Shown: piece after piece, positions 25,451 to 35,583 of the stretch | Layout of the letters: every line of letters starts with the position of its first letter | Numbering within the stretch: position 1 is the first letter of the stretch | DNA from: Sandaracinaceae bacterium | GTDB taxonomy: Bacteria > Myxococcota_A > Polyangia > Polyangiales > Sandaracinaceae | Assembly: GCA_040218145.1 (NCBI GenBank) | Contig: JAVJQK010000082.1 | Location: 62,001 to 126,000 of the forward strand | Direction: 5' to 3' | DNA: 64,000 nucleotides | The notes under the pieces: model-generated | The model's input: only the letters and a program-made list of their open reading frames with translations | What the model was told of the DNA's origin: nothing | Database searches by the model: none | Made by a program: the position numbers and the translations under genes

Positions 25451-27337
25451 ATGCCGGCCGAGAAGCTCATCGACGTTCTGCGCGCGCGTCCCGTCGTCTT
25501 CGATGGCGCGATGGGCACGGCCCTCTACGAGCGCGGCGTCCTCTACACGAACAACATGGACCAGCAGACGGTGACCAAGCCGGAGCTGGTGGCCTCGGTG
25601 CACCGGATGCACCTCGAGGCCGGCGCGGAGGTGCTGCAGACCAACACCTTCGGCGCCAACCGCTACCGGCTCTCGAGCCACAACCTGGAAGGCGACGTCG
25701 ACCGCATCAACCGCGCGGCGGTGAAGCTCGTCCAGGACGTCGCGGCGGGCAACGCGTGGGTCGCCGGCTCGGTCGGGCCCAGCGGCACCATCTTCAAGAC
25801 GGTGCCCGAGAGCGAGATGGACGCGCTGCGCAGCGCGTTCCGTGAGCAGGCCGAGGTGCTCGTCGACGCGGGCGTCGATCTCCTCGTGCTCGAGACCTAC
25901 CGCCAGCCCGACGAGCTGCAGCTCGCGATCGAGGGCGCGCGCGCCGCGTCGCAGGGCAAGGTGCCGATCCTGGCCAGCGTCAGCTTCGACGCCTTCGGCA
26001 CGATGTCCGACGGCACGGGCCCCGAAGAGATGGCGAAGCGCCTCGCCGATCTCGGCTTGGACGCGGTCGGCGTCAACTGCGCGGACGGACCGGCCGGGGT
26101 CTACGAGATGGCGGTGCGGCTGCTCGACGCGGGCCTCCCCGTGGTGGCGCAGCCGAACGCGGGCCTGCCGCGCCGGGTGGAGGGCCGCTTCGCCTACATG
26201 GCGACGCCCGAGTACTTCCTCGTCTACGCGCGCCGCCTCTACAAGGCCGGCGTGCGCGGGGTCGGCGGCTGCTGCGGCACGACCGCCGATCACATCCGGC
26301 AGATCGATCAGGCGGCGCGCATGCTCCGCGGCGACGACCCGCCGCGCGACTCGTCGCCCCCCGACGTGGCGGGTCAGGCGACGCGTGACTTCGAGCGCAT
26401 GCCCGAGGAGGAGATCGCGCCCGGCGTCGAGGTCACCCCGCTCTCGGACAAGGGCCTGATCGGCGAGCGGCTCGCGGCGAAGAAGTTCGTCGTCAGCGTC
26501 GAGGTCAACCCGCCGCCGGGGCTCAGCCTGGAGAAGGCGCTGGCCGGCGCGGCGCAGCTGAAGGCGGGCGGCGTCGACGTCATCAACGTGGCCGACGGCG
26601 CGCGCGCAACCGCGCGCATGGGCAACCTCGCGCTCTGCTTCCGCATCCAGGAGCAGCTCGAGATGCCGGCGTTGATGCACGTGACGACGCGCGATCGGAA
26701 CGTGCTCGGCCTCGTCGCGCATCTGCTCGCGTCGCACGAGCTGGGCGTGAAGAACCTGGTCGTCATCACGGGCGACCCGCCGAAGATGGGCGACTTTCCC
26801 GACGCGAAGGCCGTCTACGACCTCGACTCGATCGGGCTCCTGCGGCTCATCAACGGCATGAACCGCGGCTTCGATCCGGGCGGCAAGCCGCTCAAGGGCG
26901 CCACCTCGTTCCTCTGCGCGACGGGCGCGGAGCCGGCGGCGAAGGACTACGACCGCGAGCTGCGACGGCTCGAGCAGAAGCGCGACGCGGGCGCCGAGTT
27001 GGTGATGACCCAGCCGGTCTACGACCCCGTCGTGCTCGAGCGTTTCCTCGACGACGTCCGCCCCATGGGCATCCCCGTGCTCGTCGGGCTGCTGCCGCTC
27101 GCGAGCTACCGCAACGCGGAGTTCCTTCACAACGAGGTGCCGGGCATGAGCATCCCCGAGGACATTCGCGAGCGCATGCGCAGGGCGGGGAGCGGGCCCG
27201 ACGGCCGCGCCGAGGGCGTGCGCATCGCCCGTGAGATGCTCGAGGCGGTCAAGGGTCGCGTCGACGGCGCGTACATCATGCCGCCGTTCGGCCGCTACGA
27301 GCTGGCCCTCGAGGTCATCGACGGGATCGTGCGATGA
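25451..27337 (+). CDS. Bifunctional homocysteine S-methyltransferase / 5,10-methylenetetrahydrofolate reductase
   Basis: A 628-residue fusion. Residues 1-300 are a homocysteine S-methyltransferase: FDGAMGTAL, QTNTFGANR, and the zinc ligands in VGVNCADGP and GGCCGTT. Residues about 325-628 are a MetF-like flavin domain (VSVEVNPPPGLSLEKAL, MHVTTRDRN, VITGDPPKMGD, GAELVMTQPVYD). The same fusion (YitJ type) is known in Firmicutes and other phyla. It could make methyl-THF and use it, or another donor, to methylate homocysteine to methionine. Both active-site sets look intact. It overlaps the following lipoprotein gene by four bases (ATGA). Confidence 0.92.
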   Translation: MPAEKLIDVLRARPVVFDGAMGTALYERGVLYTNNMDQQTVTKPELVASVHRMHLEAGAEVLQTNTFGANRYRLSSHNLEGDVDRINRAAVKLVQDVAAGNAWVAGSVGPSGTIFKTVPESEMDALRSAFREQAEVLVDAGVDLLVLETYRQPDELQLAIEGARAASQGKVPILASVSFDAFGTMSDGTGPEEMAKRLADLGLDAVGVNCADGPAGVYEMAVRLLDAGLPVVAQPNAGLPRRVEGRFAYMATPEYFLVYARRLYKAGVRGVGGCCGTTADHIRQIDQAARMLRGDDPPRDSSPPDVAGQATRDFERMPEEEIAPGVEVTPLSDKGLIGERLAAKKFVVSVEVNPPPGLSLEKALAGAAQLKAGGVDVINVADGARATARMGNLALCFRIQEQLEMPALMHVTTRDRNVLGLVAHLLASHELGVKNLVVITGDPPKMGDFPDAKAVYDLDSIGLLRLINGMNRGFDPGGKPLKGATSFLCATGAEPAAKDYDRELRRLEQKRDAGAELVMTQPVYDPVVLERFLDDVRPMGIPVLVGLLPLASYRNAEFLHNEVPGMSIPEDIRERMRRAGSGPDGRAEGVRIAREMLEAVKGRVDGAYIMPPFGRYELALEVIDGIVR

Positions 27338-28164
27338 GGGCCATCTTCGTCGCGCTGGTTGCGCTCGCGCTCGTGGGCTGCCCGGGCCGACCGTGCCCTT
27401 CTCAGCCGTTCGCCGACGCGGAGAGCGCGCTCGACGCCTACCGCGACATGCGCCGGCCCGCGCGCGTGATCCGCGCGGAGGCGAGGGTGGACCGGCGCGA
27501 TCCCGAGGGGCGGATCCGCGGCACCGTGCTCATGTTCATCGCGCGCCCGGACCGCGTGCGCTTCGACGCGATGACCCAGTTCGGCCCCGCGGCGGTGTTG
27601 ACGAGCGACGGAGACCGCTTCGCGCTGATGGATCTCCGCGAGAACCACTTCTACGAGGGCCCCACCTGCCCGGCGAACATCGAGCGGCTGCTCGGCCTCC
27701 GCTTCAGCTCCACCGAGGTGACGCGCCTGCTGCTCGGCGAGACGCCGCGCATCGAGGCGGAGGAACGCACGATCCGTTGCGATGGCGCGACCTACCGCGT
27801 CGAGCTGACGGCGGCGGACGGACGCCGCCAGGAGCTCGACCTCGAGCTGCGCGAGGGCGACGAGATGGTGCCGCCCGAGGCGCAGCGCATGCGGCTGAAG
27901 CGCAGTGAGGTCTTCTCCGCGGATGGCCAGACCGAGTGGCGGGTGACCTACGACGAGTACCGCTTCATCGAGGACCCCGACGACACGCAGAGCCCGCGCC
28001 GCGGCGTGGTGCTGCCGTTCCGCGTCCGCTTCGAGGATCCCCGCCGCGACATCGACACGCTGGTCCGCTTCTCGAGCATCGATCTGAACGTGGAGATCCC
28101 GGCCGGCGCCTTCCGGCAGGAGACGCGCCCCGGCCTGGAAGTGCATCCGGTCACGTGTGATTGA
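27334..28164 (+). CDS. LolB/DUF4292-like outer-membrane lipoprotein
   Basis: A 276-residue lipoprotein with lipobox ALVGC. The body reads as a half-barrel of the LolA/LolB superfamily (ARVIRAEARVDRRDPEGRIRGTVLMFIARPDRVRFDAMTQ, in short pieces: beta strands ending in a lipid-cradling sheet), a pattern usually filed under DUF4292. Family members bind or transfer lipoproteins or hydrophobic ligands at the outer membrane. It is coupled by ATGA to the methionine-synthesis fusion, though a functional link is not obvious. The peptide-transport ATPases follow 27 bp later. Confidence 0.75.
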   Translation: MRAIFVALVALALVGCPGRPCPSQPFADAESALDAYRDMRRPARVIRAEARVDRRDPEGRIRGTVLMFIARPDRVRFDAMTQFGPAAVLTSDGDRFALMDLRENHFYEGPTCPANIERLLGLRFSSTEVTRLLLGETPRIEAEERTIRCDGATYRVELTAADGRRQELDLELREGDEMVPPEAQRMRLKRSEVFSADGQTEWRVTYDEYRFIEDPDDTQSPRRGVVLPFRVRFEDPRRDIDTLVRFSSIDLNVEIPAGAFRQETRPGLEVHPVTCD

Positions 28165-28191
28165 AGCCAGGCCTGGTATCCTCCGCGCCGC

Positions 28192-29201
<1,010 letters not shown>

Positions 29202-29205
<4 letters not shown>

Positions 29206-30179
29206 GCGACGGTCCCATCCTCGAGATCGAGAACGTCTCGAAGCACTTCACGCATCGCGAGGGCTTCCTCGGGATGAAGACGCGCCCGGTGCGCGCGGTC
29301 GACGGGGTCTCGCTGACCGTCGAGCGCGGCGAGACGCTCGGCCTGGTGGGCGAGTCCGGCTGCGGCAAGAGCACGCTGGGGCGCGTCGTGCTGCGCCTGA
29401 TCGACCCCACGGGCGGCCGCATCCGCTTCGAGGGCGAGGACATCACGACCGCGAGCCAGGGCCAGCTCCGGCCGCTCCGTCGTCGCATGCAGATCATCTT
29501 CCAGGATCCGTACAGCTCGCTGAACCCGCGCATGACCGTGCGCGCGATGATCGGCGAGGCGATGCGCATCCACGGCCTCGTGAAGAACGCGGACGAGGAG
29601 CGCGATCGGGTCGCCGCGCTGCTGAAGAAGGTCGGCCTCCGGCCCGAGCACGCGAGCCGCTACCCCCACGAGTTCTCGGGCGGCCAGCGTCAGCGGATCG
29701 GCATCGCGCGCGCGCTGGCGGTGGAGCCCACCTTCATCGTGGCCGACGAGCCGATCAGCGCGCTCGACGTCTCGATCCAGGCGCAGATCGTCAACCTCCT
29801 CGGAGAGCTGCAGGAGGAGCTGGGGCTCAGCTACCTCTTCATCGCGCACGACCTGAAGGTGGTGGAGCTCGTCAGCCGTCGCGTCGCGGTGATGTACCTG
29901 GGCAAGATCGCCGAGCTGACCACGAGCGAGGCGCTCTACCGCGACCCCAAGCACCCCTACACCCGCGCGCTCCTCAGCGCAGTGCCCGTCCCCGACCCGA
30001 CTCGTGACCGCAAGCGCATCGTGCTCGAGGGGGACGTGCCCAGCCCGCTGAACCCGCCGTCGGGCTGCCGCTTCCACCCGCGCTGCCCCATCGCGAAGAA
30101 GGGGCTGTGCGACCGCGAGGAGCCCGAGCTGCGGGAGCTCGCGCCGGGCCACGTGGTCGCCTGCCACCTCGCGGAGTAG
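29202..30179 (+). CDS. Oligopeptide/dipeptide ABC transporter ATPase (OppF/DppF type)
   Basis: A 325-residue ABC ATPase with Walker [10 protein letters not shown]-loop [14 protein letters not shown], signature FSGGQRQR, Walker [13 protein letters not shown] and H-loop IAHDL. The C-terminal Cys motif CRFHPRCP belongs to the OppF/DppF group. It should form a heterodimer with the preceding ATPase. The start ATG is inside the previous stop region (AATGAG), so the two are co-translated. A GC-rich hairpin 50 bp downstream may end the transcript. Confidence 0.93.
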
Positions 30180-30230
30180 AAAAATCCGAGTTCAGGGGAA
30201 GGAGGTCTGTGCAGCTCGCGTACACCAACC

Positions 30231-30251
30231 GCCTCCGTCCCCCGCGGAGGC
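30231..30251. terminator. Possible terminator hairpin after the ABC ATPase genes
   Basis: A 7-bp perfect stem (GCCTCCG/CGGAGGC) with a 7-nt loop, followed by a pyrimidine-rich, T-containing stretch (TCCCTCGTCGTTCTCGTCC). It is weak as an intrinsic terminator, because the T-tract is interrupted. Confidence 0.35.
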
Positions 30252-30303
30252 TCCCTCGTCGTTCTCGTCCTCGTTGCCCTGCCTCGAGGTTTTGGAGGTG
30301 TTC

Positions 30304-32631
30304 GTGCCCCAGCTCTGGCGCGCCCCGTTCGTCTTCCTCGCCGCGTCGCTCCTCTGCTCGTGCACCGAGGAGGGCGCGATCCTCACCGTCGATCTGCGCA
30401 CCGACTTCGTGCCCGGCGCCGAGTTCGTGCTCGTGGAGACCGTGCTCGAGCCCGAAGGCGCCGCGAGCCAGACCGCGATGCACGGCGCGCTGCAGGGGGC
30501 GGAGGTGGTCGAGGGGCTGCGCGTCGCGCGCTTCACCGGGATCGCGCCCGGCGACCAGCAGCTCCGCGTCGTGCTCCGCCGGCCCAACGGCCAGGCGCTG
30601 ATCACCCGCGAGGTCGACCTCGCGATCCAGCGCGACTTCGCGGTCACCGTCGTGCTCGACCGCCGCTGCGCGAACGTCTCCTGCGGCGACGGCGAGGCGT
30701 GCGTCAGCGGGGTCTGCGTGGACGCCGGGTGCACGCCGGAGACGCCCGATCGCTGCCCCGACCCCGCGTGCACCGGGGACACCGAGTGCGACGCCCCCGC
30801 GGCCTCGTGCGCCGCGGCGCGTTGCGTGGAGGGCGCGTGCTTCCAGGTCGGCCGCGCCGACGCCTGCGAGCCGACCGACTTCTGCAGCCCCGACGTCGGC
30901 TGCCTGGCGTACCCGACCCTGCCCGACGCGTCCCTGCCGGACGCGGGCATGGATGGAGGCACCGATGGAGGCGCCGATGGAGGGACAGGGCCGCTGACCC
31001 CGACCCTCGCCCGCCCCGTGCGCGGGGAGATGCTCGGGAGCGAGCTGCGCACCGACGACGTGCCCCGACCCAACCGCCCCAAGCTCCTGTTCTGGGGGAC
31101 CGGTGATCGGGATCGCGTGGAGATCGAGCTGCGCTCGTGCACCGCGGCCACCTTCCCGTGCGCGGGCGCGACCCCGACCACCTTCGAGCACATGGGCTCC
31201 GATGTGTTCACCTTCCCGCCCGCGCCGCTGGCGCGCGGCATGTTCGCGTGGCGCGCCCGCGCCTGCCTCGGCTCGGACTGCTCCGACTGGGCCGATCCGT
31301 CGTGGTTCGTCGTGGCCGACTCACGAGACGTTGACGGCGATGGACTGAGCGAGGCGGTGGTGGGCGCGCGCTCGAACCCCACGCCCGCGGGCGGCGAGGA
31401 GGGCGAGCTCTTCGTGACCCTCGGCGCGGATCTGGCTGCCTCCACACCGAGTCAGCGGATCCTGAGGAACAGCCTCGGCGGGCGCGGCTCGCTCGGCTAC
31501 GCCCTGACCACGGGCGACGTCACGGGCGACGAAGTGGCGGACATCCTCGCGGGCGCGCCCCTCCAGCAGGTGGACGCTGACACGCACCGCGGCTCGCTCC
31601 AGGTCTTCCGGGGCCGCGGGACGTGGGGCATGGACGTCCCGCTGGCCGACGACTTCCTCCCGAGCCCCGCGCTGGCGGGCGCGGTCGACGACCTCACCAA
31701 CCGCTGGTTCGGCGCCGCGGTGGCCTACGTCGGCGACGTGACGGGCGACGGCTTCGGCGACTTCGTGGTGGGCGAGCCAGGCGAGCACCCGACCTACCAG
31801 GAGGGCATGACGCGCGACGACGATCCCGGCCGCGTCCACCTCTACGCCGGGACCAGCGGGAGCTTCGGCGCGCCCGTGCGCAGCTTCACGGACCCCGACG
31901 GCGTCGCGGGCGACGGCTTCGGGGCCGCGCTCGCCGGCTGCGACGTCGACGGGGATGGCGTCAACGAGATCGTCGTCGGCGTGCCCGCGCGCGCCGCCGA
32001 GGCGGGCGAGGTGCTCGTGTTCGAGCCGGACGGAACCCTCGCCGCCCGCCTCCCGCCCCCCGCGCCGGGGCGCTTCGGCCACACCGTCGTGTGCCTGGGT
32101 GACGTCGACGAGGATGGCATCCCGGACCTCGGCGTCGGCGCGCCCACCACCGAGGGCAGCAGCGGGATGTTCGACGCGCGCGGCGCCGCCTACCTGTACT
32201 TCGGCCTCGAGGGCGCCGTCCGCACCGACCCCAGCGTCACGCTCGCGCCCCCGGTCGAGGAGCGCCGCATGGTGTTCGGCTGGAGCATGCGCGCGGCCGA
32301 CTACGACGGCGACAGCGGGCTCGAGGTCTTCGTCGGCGCGTTCGGCGCGGGCAGCTCCATGGAGGGTGCGGTCTATCGCTACGAGAGCGGCGACAACTGG
32401 GTCAGCCCCCCGGTCGTCGCGGCGCTCCCCACCTCCGCGGGCTTCGTGGGCAACTGCCTGTCCCCCCTGCGCCTCGACGGTGGCGCGGCCACGGCCATGC
32501 TCGTCGGCGCGGCGGGGCTCCCGTCGGACGCCCAGCCGGGCCGCGCGATCCTCGTGCGCGACCTCATGGGCGAGCAGGTGCTCACGAACCCCACCGCGGG
32601 CGGCCAGATGTTCGGCTGGGCCTGCCCCTGA
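30304..32631 (+). CDS. FG-GAP repeat (integrin-like propeller) surface lipoprotein
   Basis: A 775-residue lipoprotein. The GTG at 30304 with GGAGG five bases upstream gives a signal ending in the lipobox LLCSC. Residues about 18-120 form an Ig-like domain related to other lipoproteins in this window (GAILTVDLRTDFVPG). A Cys-rich segment follows, with an Asp/Gly-rich spacer (DGGTDGGADGG) near residue 220. Then come at least six FG-GAP calcium-binding repeats with DxDGDG or DVTGD cores (RDVDGDGLSEAVVGA, GDVTGDGFGDFVVG, CDVDGDGVNEIVVG, GDVDEDGIPDLGVG). This predicts a seven-bladed propeller displayed on the outer membrane, probably for adhesion. Confidence 0.85.
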   Translation: MPQLWRAPFVFLAASLLCSCTEEGAILTVDLRTDFVPGAEFVLVETVLEPEGAASQTAMHGALQGAEVVEGLRVARFTGIAPGDQQLRVVLRRPNGQALITREVDLAIQRDFAVTVVLDRRCANVSCGDGEACVSGVCVDAGCTPETPDRCPDPACTGDTECDAPAASCAAARCVEGACFQVGRADACEPTDFCSPDVGCLAYPTLPDASLPDAGMDGGTDGGADGGTGPLTPTLARPVRGEMLGSELRTDDVPRPNRPKLLFWGTGDRDRVEIELRSCTAATFPCAGATPTTFEHMGSDVFTFPPAPLARGMFAWRARACLGSDCSDWADPSWFVVADSRDVDGDGLSEAVVGARSNPTPAGGEEGELFVTLGADLAASTPSQRILRNSLGGRGSLGYALTTGDVTGDEVADILAGAPLQQVDADTHRGSLQVFRGRGTWGMDVPLADDFLPSPALAGAVDDLTNRWFGAAVAYVGDVTGDGFGDFVVGEPGEHPTYQEGMTRDDDPGRVHLYAGTSGSFGAPVRSFTDPDGVAGDGFGAALAGCDVDGDGVNEIVVGVPARAAEAGEVLVFEPDGTLAARLPPPAPGRFGHTVVCLGDVDEDGIPDLGVGAPTTEGSSGMFDARGAAYLYFGLEGAVRTDPSVTLAPPVEERRMVFGWSMRAADYDGDSGLEVFVGAFGAGSSMEGAVYRYESGDNWVSPPVVAALPTSAGFVGNCLSPLRLDGGAATAMLVGAAGLPSDAQPGRAILVRDLMGEQVLTNPTAGGQMFGWACP

Positions 32632-32634
32632 GCT

Positions 32635-33177
32635 TCACTGCTCGCAGAAGTGTGGTGCGTCCGGGAGCGTGACCTCGCACCAGGTCGTCGGGTTGCCCTC
32701 CCGGCATCCCTCCACGTCGCAACGCTCGATGCGGGTGACGGTCGCGGGGTCGGCGAGGGTGGACAGGGGCGTGAGCACCATGAGATCCACCTGGGTGTAG
32801 CGGCCCTGGTAGAAGGCCCGCTCGATCTCGAAGTAGGCCACGCGGTCCTCGTCCCGCGGGAGGCAACCGCGCTCGCGGCAGTACACCACGCGCACGGTCA
32901 GCGGCTCGGTCAGATCCGCGCCGCCCGCCACGACGCTCATGCGCTCGGTGCTCGGCGCGCTCGAGAGCGCGAAGGAGGCGTCGGACGTGTTGCCCACGCG
33001 GAAGAGGCTCCGGGGATCGTCCGACCGGCCAGACACCACCTGGACCAGCGCGAAGGTGGCGCCGGGCGCGCCGGCCGTCGCCGCGTCGGGCAGCTCCACC
33101 GTCAGCTCGAGGATCGCGTTCTCGGCGCAGCCGGCGAGAGCGAGGAGGGCGACGAGCGCGAGGATGCAGCGCCTCAC
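32635..33177 (-). CDS. Small surface lipoprotein related to the FG-GAP protein N-terminus
   Basis: A 180-residue lipoprotein from the GTG at 33177 (basic MRRC, hydrophobic core, lipobox LALAGC). The mature N-terminus (ENAILELTVELPD, PGATFALVQVVSG) is similar to the equivalent part of the neighbouring FG-GAP lipoprotein (EGAILTVDLRTD, PGAEFVLVETVL). This makes it a free-standing copy of that domain. Four Cys near the end (CDVEGC, TTWCEVTL, FCEQ) suggest disulphides. Its start overlaps the stop of the TPR-PEGA gene in GTGA. Confidence 0.72.
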   Translation of the reverse strand: MRRCILALVALLALAGCAENAILELTVELPDAATAGAPGATFALVQVVSGRSDDPRSLFRVGNTSDASFALSSAPSTERMSVVAGGADLTEPLTVRVVYCRERGCLPRDEDRVAYFEIERAFYQGRYTQVDLMVLTPLSTLADPATVTRIERCDVEGCREGNPTTWCEVTLPDAPHFCEQ

Positions 33178-33983
33178 AGGTCGATCCTCACGCCCGTGAA
33201 GTCGCCGCGCTCGGTCTGCCGCGGGCTCAGCTGGGCGTCGGCGTGCAGGAAGAAGCCGAGGGCCACCGCGGCGCCCGCGACGACCACACCGACGATCGTC
33301 CAGAAGACCGGCGACTCGTGGATCGCCTCGCCCTCCTCGGCCACGATGATCGGCGCCGGGGTGTCGATCGCGGTCAGCTCGACGTGCAATCGCGCGCGCT
33401 CGCCGTCCGTGAGCTGGAGCTCCTCTCGCCACGGCTCGAAGCCCTCGCGCTCCACGCGCACCGCGTGTCGACCGGGGTCCGTCTCGAGCTCGGCGGGGTC
33501 GCGCGCCTCGACCGTGACGGGGAGCCCGTCGAGCATGACCTCGGCGTCGGGCGCGTCCGCGAGCCCGGTCAGCAGGATCAGCGCGACGCGCCCGGCCTCC
33601 TCGTGGCGGCGCGCCTCGGCCTCCGCGCGCACCGAGGCGTCGAGGTCCGCGTGGTCGCTCAGCAGCTGATCGAACGCGTCGCGCGCGTCGCGGTGGCGGC
33701 CCATCGAGCGGAGAGTGGACGCCGCGTTGAAGAGCGCCGCCGCGATCCCGCTGATCCGATACGAGGCCTCGAAGCGCTCGAGCGCGTCCGCCCAGCGACC
33801 GGCCTCGACGTGCGAGAGGCCCTCCTCGTAGAGCGCCCGGGCCCGCTCCACGGTCGCTGCGTCGACCTCGCCCTCCGGGCGTTCGAGGCGGTAGCGCTCG
33901 CCCTGAGACTGGGCCGACGCGTCAGGCGTCGCTCCCAGCGAGGCGAGCGCGGCGAGCAGGAGACCGAGAGCGCGTGCCGTCAC
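33174..33983 (-). CDS. Exported TPR-PEGA membrane protein
   Basis: A 269-residue protein. The GTG at 33983 gives a signal peptide (hydrophobic core, then DASAQSQ). Residues about 45-130 are TPR-like helices (ARALYEEGLSHVEAGRWADAL, LFNAASTLRSMGRHRDAR). Residues about 145-215 are a PEGA domain (PDAEVMLDGLPVTVEA, GRHAVRVEREGFEPW). A C-terminal transmembrane helix (FWTIVGVVVAGAAVALGFFL) ends the fold. This layout is common in Myxococcota next to membrane kinases and may be a periplasmic scaffold. It lies upstream of, and coupled to, the small lipoprotein, and 22 bp downstream of the kinase gene on the same strand. Confidence 0.8.
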   Translation of the reverse strand: MTARALGLLLAALASLGATPDASAQSQGERYRLERPEGEVDAATVERARALYEEGLSHVEAGRWADALERFEASYRISGIAAALFNAASTLRSMGRHRDARDAFDQLLSDHADLDASVRAEAEARRHEEAGRVALILLTGLADAPDAEVMLDGLPVTVEARDPAELETDPGRHAVRVEREGFEPWREELQLTDGERARLHVELTAIDTPAPIIVAEEGEAIHESPVFWTIVGVVVAGAAVALGFFLHADAQLSPRQTERGDFTGVRIDL

Positions 33984-34005
33984 GGCGCCGAAGGGTAGCG
34001 CACTC

Positions 34006-35529
34006 TCAGCGGCCGAAGGCGTCTGAACCGAGCAAGACCGGCGACGGCCGGCGGGGCTGGGTGGGCGACTCGGGCTCCGCGGGGCTGTCCTCTTCCTCAC
34101 GCTCGGGGGCGGGCGCGGGGACCGCCCGCTCGACCACCTCGCGCGCGGCGCCGGCCAGTGGCCTCGGCGGCGGGTCCGGCTCGATGGGCGCGGGCGCCGC
34201 CTCGGGCGCGGCGCGGCGCGGGGTTTGGCGAGGCCGGGTGACCGCGGTGGACTCCCCCTCGGTCGGCGCCTGCACGTCTCGCGCGGGCGCCGGTCGTTCG
34301 GACGCCTCGGCGGGCGGCGGCGCGAGCCGGGCCTCGGCCTCCGGCGGCTCCGGCTCGGTCCCATCCACTCCTGTCCCGTCGAGCGCGGTTCCGTCGACGG
34401 CGCCGTCGTCAACGCGGTCAGCGGGCTCCGCGTCCCCTCCGAGCGCCAGCCAGCCGCCGAGCCCGAGCAGCCCGAACGCGACCAGCCCCGCGGCGAGCCA
34501 CGCCGGCGACGGGGCCCGCTGTGGCGGCGGCGGCACGCTCGGCTGCGGGACGCTGTCCACCGCCCCCACCCGCACCTGGGCGGACTCGCCCCCGTCGACT
34601 CCGGACCCGTCCAGCGCAGACGCGGGCGCCGTGTCGGCGTCCTCGGGCACCGAGCGCGGGGTCGCGAGCGGGAAGGGCGCCTCGAGCGCCTCGCCCTTCT
34701 CGAGCAGCGCGCGCAGGTCACGCGACACCGCGGCCGCGCTCGGGCGCCCCTCGGGCTTCTTGGCCAGGCACGCGTCGACCAGCTCGCCCCAGCCGGGCGA
34801 GAGATCCGCGCGCAGCTCCGTCAGCGGGCGGTGCGGCATCGTGACCGCCTCCACCACCACCGCGTGCGCGCTGGGCCCGTCGAACGGCCGCTCGCCGCCC
34901 AGCACCTCGTAGAGCATCACGCCCATCGCCCACACGTCCGCCGCCGGCCCCACCGCCTTGCTCGCCGTGGCCTGCTCGGGCGCCATGTAGAGGGCGGTGC
35001 CGACCGCCACCCCGGTGGTGGTCACGCTCGGCCCGGCGAGATCGCGCGCGATCCCGAAGTCGAGCACCTTCACCTCGATCCCGTTCGCCTGGTCCTCCAG
35101 GAAGAGGTTCTCCGGCTTGAGATCGCGGTGCACCACCCCCTGCGCGTGCGCGGCGACCATCACCTCGAGGGCGTCGGCCAGCCAGCGCACCGCGCGCTGC
35201 GGATCGCGGCCGGGCCGCTCCATGTAGTCGCGCAGGCTCTCGCCCTCGAGCAGCTCCATCGCGAGGTAGAAGCGCTCCGACTTCGCGTCGGTGCCCGCGT
35301 CGAAGACCTTCACGATGCCCGGGTGCCTGATCTTGGCCGCGACGCTCACCTCGAGCTTGAAGCGCCGCGCGATCGCCTCGTCCCCCGGGCCGACGTTGAG
35401 GACCTTCAGGGCGACGATCTGCTCGGTGAGGAGATGGCGCGCTCGGTACACCGCGCCCATGCCGCCCTCCGCCATCGGGGCGAGGACCTCGTATTTGCGA
35501 TCGACGATGGCGCCTGCGTCGAGCTGCAC
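34006..35529 (-). CDS. Transmembrane serine/threonine protein kinase
   Basis: A 507-residue Hanks-type kinase. The catalytic domain covers residues about 10-275: glycine loop AEGGMGAVYRA, catalytic Lys ALKVL, HRDLKPENL, DFGIARD, and activation-loop end TALYMAPEQ. A transmembrane helix sits near residues 345-365 (WLAAGLVAFGLLGLGGWLAL). The periplasmic tail is rich in Pro, Glu and Ala without a recognisable sensor. The start is the GTG at 35529, directly ahead of the conserved QLDAGAIVDRKYEV. It is divergent from the Crp/Fnr gene, with a 54-bp shared gap. Confidence 0.9.
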   Translation of the reverse strand: MQLDAGAIVDRKYEVLAPMAEGGMGAVYRARHLLTEQIVALKVLNVGPGDEAIARRFKLEVSVAAKIRHPGIVKVFDAGTDAKSERFYLAMELLEGESLRDYMERPGRDPQRAVRWLADALEVMVAAHAQGVVHRDLKPENLFLEDQANGIEVKVLDFGIARDLAGPSVTTTGVAVGTALYMAPEQATASKAVGPAADVWAMGVMLYEVLGGERPFDGPSAHAVVVEAVTMPHRPLTELRADLSPGWGELVDACLAKKPEGRPSAAAVSRDLRALLEKGEALEAPFPLATPRSVPEDADTAPASALDGSGVDGGESAQVRVGAVDSVPQPSVPPPPQRAPSPAWLAAGLVAFGLLGLGGWLALGGDAEPADRVDDGAVDGTALDGTGVDGTEPEPPEAEARLAPPPAEASERPAPARDVQAPTEGESTAVTRPRQTPRRAAPEAAPAPIEPDPPPRPLAGAAREVVERAVPAPAPEREEEDSPAEPESPTQPRRPSPVLLGSDAFGR

Positions 35530-35583
35530 GGAGACGGAGGGTAGAGCGCCAGTCAGTTTGAAACCACCGGAACCATCCCCCTG

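Noticed and set aside
30180-30303. Riboswitch in front of the FG-GAP lipoprotein gene
   Set aside because: Only one short GC-rich stem is visible, and no conserved riboswitch core could be recognised.
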